Shown here one piece after another: positions 26,094 through 34,994 of a stretch of 64,000 nt of DNA. The notes beneath the pieces were generated by a model. The model ran no database searches. It was given only the letters and a program-made list of their open reading frames with translations, and was not told the origin of the DNA. The stretch covers positions 1,116,001-1,180,000 of the forward strand of contig NZ_CP157350.1 in the NCBI RefSeq assembly GCF_051045985.1, read 5' to 3'. Source of the stretch: Scardovia wiggsiae. Its GTDB lineage: Bacteria; Actinomycetota; Actinomycetes; Actinomycetales; Bifidobacteriaceae. Position 1 is the first letter of the stretch. Every line of letters starts with the position of its first letter. Made by a program: the position numbers and the translations under genes.

Positions 26094-27887
26094 GTGAGCC
26101 AACGTTCCAGCTTCGAAATTGCAGCACTTGCATCCGCTGCTATGCCCACATTGACTGTGGCAACAACACGCCGCTCAGAACAATTCGTTTTAAGCGGTGA
26201 TAAAGACGATATTACGACTGCTGTTGTGGCCGATACGGCAGGCGAGGAGTATGACGCCAGCATCTGCGACACAGCTGACGGCAAAGAGCGCCTCAAAGCT
26301 CGGGCACGGGCCGCTTACGTGCTTGACAATACCCACGAACCGTCAGCGCTCGGCTTCCAGCTTGACCAGCTGAAAGTCTTCGTCCCGGGGGACGACCCTA
26401 CCGATGCCACCGGGAATACAGCCGTCCTCATTACACCGCATATCAACGGTGATGCTTTCCAGCTGTCAGGCCTGACTGAGGCCCAATGTGCGGCAGCCGG
26501 CACTTCGATCGGCGCGATACATCGCCTGCGCGGGAAATTTATTGTTAATGCCCACTACCCTGCCCATGCCTCTGCGCAGATACATCAGCAGCTTGAACAA
26601 TGGATCACCAGCCTGAAGGCAGCAGGGCATATCCCCGGGGAGATCCTTAAAAACTGGACATCAATCATTTCCAATGAGAACCTGTGGAATTTCCGCTCCT
26701 GCCCGGTCCACGGAGGGTTCAGCGACGGGGATATCCTTTTTACCAGTACAGGCATTTCAGGCATCCGCCACTGGGAAGATATGCAGATCAACGATCCCGC
26801 ACGGGATCTGGCCTGGATATTTACTGAACTTGACCCCACGCGCCGCAACTCCGTAATCGCCGCATACGCGCGCATCATGGGCAGGCGTATGGATGATATG
26901 ATCATGCTGCGTGCCGGGCTGTGGGTACAGATGTCCCAGGTAGGCGATTTTATCAGGGCCTTGGAGCGCGCAGATACCCAGAAAATCATGCGCTTCAAGT
27001 CCCAGGTGGAGTCCCTGGCGCATGAGATATCCCTGCTCAACCCTTCAGGTTCTTCCCCATCCGCAGACCCTTCTACCCTCACCGTAGGCGACCTGCTCAG
27101 CTCGTCAGGAGTGCAGGCAGGGGCACGCAGCCAGCCTCACCATACCAATCCAGGAGCCCCGCACGATCCTTCAGACAGGGGATCCAGCCCTGACCGCGAC
27201 AGTGCGCCCGGGCAGGAAGATACCCGCCTTGATGAGGAAAGCCCTCTCGCCGGCGACGACAGCGATAACACAGTAGCGGGGATGTCCGCTTCACCTTCAC
27301 GCGGCACTCCGCACAGCTCAATCCCTTTGGGTAGAGATGGGAATAGAAACGGGCAGCCTCCTGCGCCTAAAGGCCTGCAGCACCACCAGGTTGCGTGGAA
27401 TTCGATACCTGAAGATTCACAGGGCTTCCGTTTCACCACGTCGGATGATACGCCTGCAGCCGACGGCGGGAATGGCCACGTGGAACAGCTGTTTTCCTCC
27501 TCAGCAGATGATGAAGAAACAGCAGCTATACCGCATATTGGCAAGATCCAGGAAGGCCTTGAAAATCATAGTGCGCCGCGGGACCCTGACGACACCGGGG
27601 AACAGGAGATCTTTAATGCACGGCTTCTGCAGGAAGCTTCCGTACAAGAGCCTGATACCGATAACGGCACTGTCAAAACTGCTGACAGCGGCAATGACGT
27701 TGCCGGCAACGATGATACCGCTGACAGCAATACCGCCGACAGTAGCGGCGGCATTTTCCAGATAGATGACAGCCCTGACGGCATTGCCACAGAAACCTTT
27801 ATCGCCCAGCATATGCAGGAGAGCCCGGCAGACGGTGAGGATACCCGTCAGGGGAAGCGCTCTGCTGAAGACGGGATGAGCCGCTAA
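26094..27887 (+). CDS. Aminoglycoside-phosphotransferase-fold protein with disordered tail
   Basis: A 597-residue protein. Residues about 100-290 look like the C-lobe of the APH/choline kinase fold: AAGTSIGAIHRLRG, CPVHGGFSDGDILF, then GIRHWEDMQINDPARDLAWIF. The usual catalytic HGDxxxxN is replaced by HGGFSDGDI, and the metal-binding IDWE-type motif by HWED, so classic kinase activity is uncertain. Residues beyond about 330 are acidic, Ser/Asp/Ala-rich and without fold. GTG at 26094 is preceded by AAGG at proper distance. The same arrangement occurs in other bifidobacteria as far as I recall. Not a proven resistance gene. Confidence 0.72.
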   Translation: MSQRSSFEIAALASAAMPTLTVATTRRSEQFVLSGDKDDITTAVVADTAGEEYDASICDTADGKERLKARARAAYVLDNTHEPSALGFQLDQLKVFVPGDDPTDATGNTAVLITPHINGDAFQLSGLTEAQCAAAGTSIGAIHRLRGKFIVNAHYPAHASAQIHQQLEQWITSLKAAGHIPGEILKNWTSIISNENLWNFRSCPVHGGFSDGDILFTSTGISGIRHWEDMQINDPARDLAWIFTELDPTRRNSVIAAYARIMGRRMDDMIMLRAGLWVQMSQVGDFIRALERADTQKIMRFKSQVESLAHEISLLNPSGSSPSADPSTLTVGDLLSSSGVQAGARSQPHHTNPGAPHDPSDRGSSPDRDSAPGQEDTRLDEESPLAGDDSDNTVAGMSASPSRGTPHSSIPLGRDGNRNGQPPAPKGLQHHQVAWNSIPEDSQGFRFTTSDDTPAADGGNGHVEQLFSSSADDEETAAIPHIGKIQEGLENHSAPRDPDDTGEQEIFNARLLQEASVQEPDTDNGTVKTADSGNDVAGNDDTADSNTADSSGGIFQIDDSPDGIATETFIAQHMQESPADGEDTRQGKRSAEDGMSR

Positions 27888-28121
27888 ACGGGAGGGGTAC
27901 CCGCGAAGGAAACTCTATCATGGGGAGCAATCCTGCGGAGGGGAATACCCGAAGAACACCTGATGCAAGGGCCGCAGATTTTCTTCCAGATGAAGTCCCC
28001 TATGAAAGCTGTCCCATTCGCTGCATGCAGCTAGTATATAGTAAAGTAACACATCATAATACGTATACACACGGGATCCGCTGTGCGTGCAGTATATCCC
28101 GTAAAACCGCTAAGGAGAATT

Positions 28122-28349
28122 ATGAACGTTGAAATCGGCATTATGAATGTAGACCGCCCGGTATCCTTCGATACCGATGCAAGTGCAGAGGATGTGTCAA
28201 AGAAAATCACCGCAACCAATATCCACGGCGGGATGGTTGAGCTTGAGGACTCAAAAGGCCGCACAATAATCATCCCTGCCCACTCGATCGGCTACGTTAT
28301 TATCGGTTCGGAAACAACCCATCCGGTAGGGTTCGGGGCACTCAGCTAA
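28122..28349 (+). CDS. DUF3107 small protein
   Basis: A 75-residue actinobacterial protein starting MNVEIGIMNVDRPVSFDTD and ending HPVGFGALS, typical for the family (residue-level pattern VEIGI..., then LEDSKGRTIIIPAHSIGYVIIG). The function is unknown; the compact alpha/beta pattern has no catalytic motif. TAAGGAGAATT lies directly upstream of the ATG. The 234 bp before it hold no gene. A strong bidirectional terminator follows. Confidence 0.88.
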   Translation: MNVEIGIMNVDRPVSFDTDASAEDVSKKITATNIHGGMVELEDSKGRTIIIPAHSIGYVIIGSETTHPVGFGALS

Positions 28350-28400
28350 AACCCTTTATGACTGCACAGACAGGGAGGATAAAGAAGATCAGGAGAGGAT

Positions 28401-28449
28401 AAAGAAGGCCGGCAAATGCACTGATCATATCAGGCTGCCGGCCTTCTTT
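28401..28449. terminator. Strong bidirectional terminator
   Basis: AAAGAAGGCCGGCA and TGCCGGCCTTCTTT pair over 14 bp with a 21-base loop that can itself pair (CTGA/TCAG). There are T-runs on both strands. It separates the convergent DUF3107 and rbsK genes. Confidence 0.93.
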
Positions 28450-28458
28450 TGGTATAGC

Positions 28459-29466
28459 CTATCCCTGCCTGGCCATTGCTGCAAAGAATTCTGTTATTTG
28501 GGCAGCTGTACCGTAAGATGCCTGCGCACCAAGCCCCGTTGCCGCGTAAGCCGCAACATAGGAAGCCAGCCACGCGCTGTCGGCAAGGGTGAGCCGGGCG
28601 GACAGCCCGGCAAGTATAGTTCCCATAAATGAATCCCCGCAGCCGGTAGTATCGACCGCAGAAACCTTTACAGCGGGGATATATTCTGCCTTTCCCGGCT
28701 CAAAAGCTATCGCCCCATGGCTTCCAAGCGTAACGATGGCCTTGGTATAGCCGAACTTTTCCAGGGCTGCAGCAACAGACTGCCAGTAAGGGCTGTGCGG
28801 GGAAAGGTCGTCCTCGTTAATATCAAGCCCGAGGAGCTGGGCCATCTCATGCTCGTTGACCAGAAGGATATCCGTATTATCAACCAGTTCCTGGGGAAGC
28901 TCTGCAACGAAAGGCGAATCGTTAAGAAGGACAGGCACCCCGTTCCTATGGCATATCTGTGCGCTGCGGATCACCGCATCCATAGGGCTTTCCAGGCACA
29001 GGCCCAAAACAGCGGTATTATCCAGGGCGTCCCGGTTCTTTTCCACATAATCCGCTGATACGTGGGCATTGGATCCTGAAGAATACACAATAGTATTCTC
29101 GCCCTTAGCGTCTACGGTAATCACCGTTGAGCCGCTCGGCCCGTCGAACCGTTCCACCTTGCTCACATCAACATGGGCATCGCTTAACTGTGACAGCAGG
29201 AAACTGCCATTATCGTCGGTACCGACCATGCCCAGCATCGTTACTGCAGCACCGGCCTTCCCCGCTGAAGCAGCCTGGTTGGCAGACTTGCCGCCGGGAA
29301 GTATCTGCAGGGGGCCGGCACTGACCGTTTCCCCGGGTTTGGGAAGCCGTTCAGTCTCAACGGTATAGTCCACATTCGCAGACCCCATAACGCATACGCC
29401 TGCGCTGCCCTCTTCAATGCGGGCAAACAAAGCTTTCAGCCTGTCAACATCCTGTTGTGAAACCAT
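28459..29466 (-). CDS. rbsK: Ribokinase
   Basis: PfkB-family kinase that phosphorylates ribose to ribose-5-phosphate for the pentose/bifid shunt. The 335-residue product has the N-terminal GSANVDYTVETERLPKPGET and PGGKSANQAASAGKAGA, and the C-terminal PfkB signature VDTTGCGDSFMGTILAGL with the catalytic Asp. Start ATG at 29466 is preceded by AAGGAT; the frame is open further upstream but that part overlaps rbsD. It is the last gene of the rbs cluster, 16 bp after rbsD, and ends at the bidirectional terminator. Confidence 0.95.
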   Translation of the reverse strand: MVSQQDVDRLKALFARIEEGSAGVCVMGSANVDYTVETERLPKPGETVSAGPLQILPGGKSANQAASAGKAGAAVTMLGMVGTDDNGSFLLSQLSDAHVDVSKVERFDGPSGSTVITVDAKGENTIVYSSGSNAHVSADYVEKNRDALDNTAVLGLCLESPMDAVIRSAQICHRNGVPVLLNDSPFVAELPQELVDNTDILLVNEHEMAQLLGLDINEDDLSPHSPYWQSVAAALEKFGYTKAIVTLGSHGAIAFEPGKAEYIPAVKVSAVDTTGCGDSFMGTILAGLSARLTLADSAWLASYVAAYAATGLGAQASYGTAAQITEFFAAMARQG

Positions 29467-29482
29467 ATAATGATCCTTATCT

Positions 29483-29878
29483 TTAAAAAGGCACTCCACA
29501 TTGAAATATAACATTGGCAAACGATGTCGTTTCACCAGTCCTGATAACAAACCGGGCATCCCTGACGCTGTCTTTGAACCCTGCTGCACCATTATGCGGG
29601 ATATACGATACAGGGATATCAAAACGCTCCCTGACCCATTTTTCAGGCAGCCCGTCCCTGGCTTCCTGCGCTATAACAGCGTTTTCAAGCACCAGCTGGT
29701 TTTTAAGCGCATCAAGGACCTGTTCAAAACGCGGGACACCAAAAACTACCGCAAGATCAATGACTTCTATCCCCTGCTGCACAGGCAGGCCGCAGTCGCT
29801 GACTACAAAACGGTCCTTGTGCCGGAGCCCCGCCAGCGCCTCAGCAAGCCGGGCATTCAAAATCCCTTTTTTCAGCAT
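29483..29878 (-). CDS. rbsD: D-ribose pyranase
   Basis: Converts beta-ribopyranose to the furanose form used by ribokinase. The 131-residue product matches the family in length and in MLKKGILNARLAEALAGLRHKD, SDCGLPVQ, and the C-terminal VIRTGETTSFANVIFQCGVPF. It sits between rbsB and rbsK. About 190 bp separate it from rbsB, with a hairpin in between. Confidence 0.96.
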   Translation of the reverse strand: MLKKGILNARLAEALAGLRHKDRFVVSDCGLPVQQGIEVIDLAVVFGVPRFEQVLDALKNQLVLENAVIAQEARDGLPEKWVRERFDIPVSYIPHNGAAGFKDSVRDARFVIRTGETTSFANVIFQCGVPF

Positions 29879-30016
29879 ATATTTCCCCCTTACTGGCCAA
29901 TATACTTATTCAATAGTTAAGTTACTGCTGTTGCACAGCTTCGACGGGGGGACGCAGGCAGACCCAGGCGGCTTTCAGGCCGCACCGGTACCAGTACCGG
30001 AGGAAATACCATCTCT

Positions 30017-30033
30017 GGGGCTGCCTCAGCCCC
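30017..30033 (-). terminator. Intercistronic hairpin between rbsB and rbsD
   Basis: GGGGCTG, a 3-base loop and CAGCCCC form a compact 7-bp stem 38 bp after the rbsB stop, without a U-run. Such hairpins often protect the mRNA of binding-protein genes or partly stop transcription, giving more RbsB than downstream products. Confidence 0.5.
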
Positions 30034-30070
30034 GCTTCAACCGGCGCAGTACGCACTGGCGCAGCTGTTT

Positions 30071-31015
30071 TTATTTGAAATCAGCCACGTTCTCTTTTGT
30101 CACTATTTTCACTGCTATTGACTGTACCTTTTCGACTTTCTCATTCCGGATAAGGTCATATGCAGCACGCACAGCTTTCCTTCCCAGCTCTTTCGGCTGC
30201 TGTGCAATAGTCCCCAGCATGGTACCGCTTTCAACAGCCTTCAGGCCGTCAGCAGTCCCGTCGAAGCCAAAGACCTGCACATCCTTCCCGGCTTTGGAAC
30301 CCAGAGCCTGGATGGCGCCCAGCGCCATTTCGTCATTTTCAGCGTAAACCGCTGTAGCGTAGGGGTTTGACTGCATGAGGTTAGAAGTAACGTTCAGAGC
30401 TTCTGTACGGTCAAAGTTTGCGGTCTGCTCGGCAACAACTTTAATATCAGGATACTTCCTGATCTCATCTTTGAATCCCTTGCCGTGGTCACGGGTCGAG
30501 GCTGCCCCTGGCGTGTCCTGAAGGATGATGACCTTGCCTTTCTTGCCCATACCTTCCGCAAGTTTCCGTGCTGCCTGTGCGCCGCCCGCAACGTTGTCCG
30601 ACGCGATATGGGCGTTGACTTCCTCACCGGTGACCGAACGATCCACACTGACAACCGGGATACTGGAACCGCGGAGCGTAGCTACGGCAGGGGCAGCGGC
30701 ATCAGAATCAACAGGATTGATGATCACCGCCCTAACACCCTGCGACTGGGCGTTCTGCGCCTGGTTCTGCTGTGTTGCAGAATCGTTCTGCGCATCGGAG
30801 ACCTGCAGGTCAACCCCCAGCTTTTTCGCTTCTTCCTGTGCGCCGTCCCTCAAATCAACGAAGAAGGGATTGTTCAGCGTAGAAACGAGAAGCGTGACTT
30901 TGTCCTTCCCTCCGGAAGATCCCTGTGAACATCCCGACAGACCGAGCATAAGGCCCGCTGTGCATGCAACTGCCAGCGCAGCAGTAGCAATTTTCTTAAT
31001 GTGCTTGTTAATCAT
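30071..31015 (-). CDS. rbsB: Ribose-binding lipoprotein
   Basis: The 314-residue extracellular substrate-binding protein of the ribose importer. The signal peptide ends in the lipobox LSGC (Cys about residue 28). The mature part follows the periplasmic-binding/LacI fold with VTLLVSTLNNPFFVDLRDGAQEEAK, SQGVRAVIINPVDSDAA and VFGFDGTADGLKAVESG. AGGAAAGG lies upstream of the ATG at 31015. The gene is intact although the membrane and ATPase parts just upstream are broken, so the protein may serve another permease or chemosensing-like binding, or may be on the way to decay. Confidence 0.95.
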   Translation of the reverse strand: MINKHIKKIATAALAVACTAGLMLGLSGCSQGSSGGKDKVTLLVSTLNNPFFVDLRDGAQEEAKKLGVDLQVSDAQNDSATQQNQAQNAQSQGVRAVIINPVDSDAAAPAVATLRGSSIPVVSVDRSVTGEEVNAHIASDNVAGGAQAARKLAEGMGKKGKVIILQDTPGAASTRDHGKGFKDEIRKYPDIKVVAEQTANFDRTEALNVTSNLMQSNPYATAVYAENDEMALGAIQALGSKAGKDVQVFGFDGTADGLKAVESGTMLGTIAQQPKELGRKAVRAAYDLIRNEKVEKVQSIAVKIVTKENVADFK

Positions 31016-31086
31016 TGTTTTTCCTTTCCTGCGTGCGATTAACGGCATATTTAATGACATATGGATATGTTCCTGCAGACTCCCTG

Positions 31087-32211
31087 TCAGTGGGTATCCT
31101 GCTTGCGCCGCAAGGTATCGATACTCACCGCAAGCGCAATGACAAGGCCGATAACAACCTGCTGCCAGAACGACGATACGTTGAGGATATTAAGGCCGTT
31201 GCGAATCAGTGCCAGAAGGATCGCACCGACGAAGGTCCCCGACACCTTGCCTTTGCCGCCGGAAAGCGATGCGCCGCCAATCACAACGGCAGCAATAGCA
31301 TCCATTTCATATCCCTGTGCCGCCTGAGGCTGTGCAGAATGAAGCCTTCCTGCGATGACCAGGCCCGCGAGCCCTACTACCTCGCCTGCATGGAGTTCAA
31401 AAGAAACATCGTCTATAGCCCCCTGCCTTGTCAGCCCGTCAACTTTCAGCAGGACTTCCCCCTGCGGATATCCGGTATGGGGATACTGGTTATCGATATT
31501 CCTGCCAACCATAAGGCGGACAAGTTCTTTTTCGGGGGTATCGGCTTTTACGGTATCAATATATTTGCCGTCACGAAGGACAGTAACAACATCGCCGATA
31601 CGTTTTATCTCATCCAGATGGTGCGAGATAAAGACCATGGCCACGTCCTGTTTTTCAGCTCTTCCATAATCGTAAAAAGCTGTTCGCATTCCCTGCGTGT
31701 CAAGGCAGCGGTAGGCTCATCCAGAATAAGCACTGAGGCATTCTGCATAAGCGCCTTGGCAATTTCGACCATTTGCTGCCGGGCAACGCCCAGTTCGCCC
31801 ATCGGGGTAGAAATATCCTCACTCAACCCTATACGCTCTACTGCTGCGCGCGCCTTTCTGCGCATCTGGGCCATGCTGACAAAGCCCGCAGTCGCCGGGA
31901 TATGCCCCAGGAACAGGTTTTCCATGATCGACAGCTCAGGGACAAGATTGAGCTCCTGATGGATCACAGCAATCCCAAGGTTACGGGCCGCATTCACATC
32001 CGGGATCCTGACAGTTTTGCCGTCTACCTCGATATGGCCTTTATCAGGCTGGTAAATGCCGCTCATCATTTTGATAAGCGTTGATTTTCCAGCACCATTT
32101 TCACCAAGGAGGACATGTACTTTACCCGGTTCAACGGTAAGGGAGACATCATCTACCACTGTGGTGTTCCCGAATATTTTGGAAACCCCCTTTAAGGGAT
32201 ATTTGAGTCAT
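31087..32211 (-). pseudogene. rbsA: Ribose ABC transporter: rbsA with two frame shifts, fused by deletion to the end of rbsC
   Basis: Start is ATG at 32211 (MTQISLKG). A run of five C (32186-32190, G on the coding strand) shifts the frame; with one base fewer it reads on as VSKIFGNTTVVDDVSLTV into Walker A GENGAGKST. The frame then runs to EELKN, where an A5 run (31651-31655) shifts again; with one more base it would read EELKKQDVAMVFISHHLDEI. After GEVVGLAGLV the protein turns directly into the RbsC C-terminus (AGRLHSAQPQAAQGYEMDAIAAVV...). The second ATPase half and most of the permease are gone. The deletion is certain; the two homopolymer shifts could be sequencing errors. Confidence 0.92.
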
Positions 32212-32497
32212 TTTTGCTACTTTCTTGGAAGACAGTCATCGTCTTACCCACTTTCACGCCTTGCGTATGCCGGTACCCCGGTATTACACCGCTAAAGTAC
32301 TTCGATACGCTGATCCTCATAATGGCAGGACTATTGTTTTGAAAGATGGTATCTGTATCACATCAAGGCTGTATTTCCGTCAGCCGTGGCTTCCAGCTGT
32401 GCAGCGCTGCATTACCGGCTCCTCCAAGAGGCCTACCGGCAGCCGGCAGCAATAGCCAGCCTGTACGCCGGTACGGTTCGATACCGGTTAATACCGG
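32212..32497. promoter_or_regulatory. Leader region between rbsR and rbsA
   Basis: 286 bp without a gene. It contains the palindrome AAGTACTT near 32295 and clustered CCGGTA phrases at about 32480-32496, including a direct repeat ATACCGGTTAATACCGGT. One of these may bind RbsR, but no standard LacI-type operator stands out. Confidence 0.35.
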
Positions 32498-33499
32498 TCA
32501 GCGTGCTTCCCCAACGGAACCCCGGGGGATATAAACTGTTTCCACCCTTTGGGAACCGGCCTTCCTGCCGCGTTCAACAATGTCCAGGAACAGCTGTGCC
32601 CCAAGAGAACCGATAACATGCACCTGCTGGGATATGACTGAAATATTCGGCGTCATAAGACGGAACATTTCCGGATCATCGAAAGAGATCAAAGAAATAT
32701 CTTTGCCTATTGCCAGCCCCTGATACCCCAGCGCAGAAATTGCCTGTACCGCATCCTGCGAATATCCGAAGATAAAAGCATTGACACCGGAACCGCGCAT
32801 TTTCCTGATCACCGAAAGGCATGAAACATGGCCGAAGCTCGTTGATTCCACAAAAAGGTTGTCTTCGCCGAACAGGGCGCGGCCTGCCGAACGGAAGGCA
32901 TATTCCCTTTCCTGCAAAGTCGGGGAATCGAGAATAGGGCCTGAAATATACCCAACCTTCCTGAAACCCCGTGAATGCAGGTCCGTAAGCGCCTTAAGCA
33001 GCCCCTCGGACGGATCAGAATCTACAACAGGGACCTCAGGCATATCATTCACATGGCGGTCAACGAAAACCATTGGTACGCTGATATCGACAAGGGCTTT
33101 GAGCGCCTTGCTTTTGCCGCCGCGGGGGACGATTATTGCCCCATCGATATGCTGTGAAAGCATCTTCATGATATAGGCATCCTGCTTTACGCTGTCTTCT
33201 GAAGACGTTCCAATTGATGTGCAATAGCCCGCATCAAATAAAGTATCCTGAATCGCATACGCCAGATCCGCAAAATACGGGTTGCGGATATCGGGGACAA
33301 GCAGCCCGACAAGCCGGGTCCTGGTTGACCGCATTGCCTGAGCCCTGGAATCCGGTATATACCCAAGTTCATGGGCAGTTTTTTCAACAAGGGCTTTTGT
33401 CTCCCGGGAAATCCTGCCTCTGTTGTTCAATGCGCGGGACACTGTGGAAACAGAGGTCCCGGAGCGCTGAGCAACATCACGGATAGTAACGTATGCCAT
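32498..33499 (-). CDS. rbsR: LacI-family regulator of the ribose locus
   Basis: A 333-residue repressor. The N-terminal helix-turn-helix is TIRDVAQRSGTSVSTVSRALNNRGRIS and the hinge region ends near AMRSTRTRLVGLLVPDIRNPYF, where the periplasmic-binding-like sensor domain starts. The ATG at 33499 follows GGGAGGT; a GTG three bases before it is a less likely start. Its place directly upstream of the rbs genes suggests control by ribose or a ribose phosphate. A palindrome with AACGTT at its centre lies at 33832-33847 upstream of the gene and could be an autoregulatory operator. Confidence 0.88.
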   Translation of the reverse strand: MAYVTIRDVAQRSGTSVSTVSRALNNRGRISRETKALVEKTAHELGYIPDSRAQAMRSTRTRLVGLLVPDIRNPYFADLAYAIQDTLFDAGYCTSIGTSSEDSVKQDAYIMKMLSQHIDGAIIVPRGGKSKALKALVDISVPMVFVDRHVNDMPEVPVVDSDPSEGLLKALTDLHSRGFRKVGYISGPILDSPTLQEREYAFRSAGRALFGEDNLFVESTSFGHVSCLSVIRKMRGSGVNAFIFGYSQDAVQAISALGYQGLAIGKDISLISFDDPEMFRLMTPNISVISQQVHVIGSLGAQLFLDIVERGRKAGSQRVETVYIPRGSVGEAR

Positions 33500-33923
33500 C
33501 ACACCTCCCTTCGAACTAAAGTAGCATAACAGGGGGTCTATGGCTTTGAGGCCTTATCGTGGCCAAACCTGCGGTTTATGCGCTGACGGATCCTGCTGCT
33601 GTGCTGTCTTTTTATACTGTCCTTTTATTCGTTATTATTCGTTATTCTGACTGCCAAGTACACCCTCAGCAGCCATGCTGCAGTGCATTACGCCGAAACA
33701 ATAACCATACTGGGAATTGCCGCCGTGCCGGGCTGCATATGCTTTCCATGATCATCCCTGATCCTGCTTGTATATGCATCCGTTTTATGCAAACGTGCCC
33801 GCATTTTTATCCTTTTTTTCGTAATACCAATGCGAAAACGTTACCGCAATAATATAACAAGATGAATATTGATGTCAAATCAGACGGATATAGGCCGCAA
33901 TGGCCGGAGCACCATGCCGAGGC
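33500..33923. promoter_or_regulatory. rbsR upstream region with LacI-type operator candidate
   Basis: 424 bp between rbsR and the PHP gene. GCGaaAACGTTacCGC at 33832-33847 is a 16-bp palindrome with the central AACGTT typical of LacI-family operators. ATGCAAACGTGCCCGCAT (33788-33805) is a weaker relative. The rest is AT-rich and carries no gene. Confidence 0.5.
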
Positions 33924-34781
33924 TTAAGGTAAAACACGGATTACACCGCGGGAAATAATCTCATCGACAGTTTCGATGCCGGTAGTGTTCTCGCCCAGCT
34001 CATTAGGTTTGCCTTTGCCATGCCAGTCCGACCCGCCGGTCGCAAGAAGGCCGAAACGCTCTGCGAGGGCACTGAGGCGGCGGCGTTGCTCAGGAGGATT
34101 ATCGCGGTGGTATACCTCAAGCCCGTCGAGCCCAAGGCGCGCGAGGCGCCCGATCTCCCCGTCCGAAAGCAGGAAACGGTTGCGCGAAACAGCCCCGGGA
34201 TGCGCAATAACGACAACGCCGCCCGCCTGTTTCATGGTGGACACCACTGTCTCTACATCAGGCGAGAACACAGGAACATAATACGGGCTGTGCGTATTGA
34301 TGATCCCTGCAAACGCCGCAGAACGGTCCTGATAGACTCCTGCCTCAACAAGGGCATCCGCAATATGGGGACGCCCGACGGTAGTATCCTCACCGTTCCT
34401 GATCTGCGCCCTGACACTCTCCCACGTTATCGGATAATCGCGCGCGATCCTGTCAACCATCGTCCTGATGCGCTCCTGTCGTGCCCGGCGCGTCTGCGCA
34501 AAAAGGCCCAGGGCAGCTTCATCTTCGCAGTCGAACAGGTATGCCAGTACGTGGACACTTGTTTTTCCTGATTCTGCGGTAATCTCTGTCCCCCGGATAA
34601 GGGGATAACCGAATGCGAGCGACGCAGCTTTAGCATCCTGCCAACTTGCTGTGGTGTCGTGGTCTGTGATTGCAACCCCTGCAAGGCCTTTTTCCTTCGC
34701 CTGGATAATCAGCTCTTCGGGTGAATAAGTCCCGTCAGAATACACAGTATGGCAATGCATATCCCATTCATTGCGCGTCAT
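33924..34781 (-). CDS. PHP-domain phosphoesterase (TrpH/RnaAM-like)
   Basis: A 285-residue metal-dependent phosphoesterase. The PHP metal ligands are visible: DMHCHTVYSDG, ITDHDTTASW, RGTEITAE, VIAHPG and GGSDWHG. Relatives of this size hydrolyse 3',5'-nucleoside bisphosphates or trim RNA 5' ends. It is divergent from the VKOR gene. Start ATG at 34781 is the first in the frame and agrees with the domain start; the ribosome site is weak. Confidence 0.9.
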   Translation of the reverse strand: MTRNEWDMHCHTVYSDGTYSPEELIIQAKEKGLAGVAITDHDTTASWQDAKAASLAFGYPLIRGTEITAESGKTSVHVLAYLFDCEDEAALGLFAQTRRARQERIRTMVDRIARDYPITWESVRAQIRNGEDTTVGRPHIADALVEAGVYQDRSAAFAGIINTHSPYYVPVFSPDVETVVSTMKQAGGVVVIAHPGAVSRNRFLLSDGEIGRLARLGLDGLEVYHRDNPPEQRRRLSALAERFGLLATGGSDWHGKGKPNELGENTTGIETVDEIISRGVIRVLP

Positions 34782-34994
34782 ACACTTATTCTAAGCCGCT
34801 ACTGGGAATTTGCAGGTATGTATCAGCGCAGGCATATAGCAGACTTATGATGGGCATATAACAGCTGCCTCATTACTGCCACCGGCACTAGCAGCAGAGA
34901 ACTCCTGTCCTGGCCATCCCTGCTGCGGTCTCCTGCTATAGTTGATATGGCTTTGTCCGGCATATCGCCCGGCCGCCATAAAACGGAGACAGCT

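Noticed and set aside
28401..28449. Member of the 77-bp repeat family
   Set aside because: Stem sequence is unrelated and it has T-runs on both sides; it is an ordinary bidirectional terminator.
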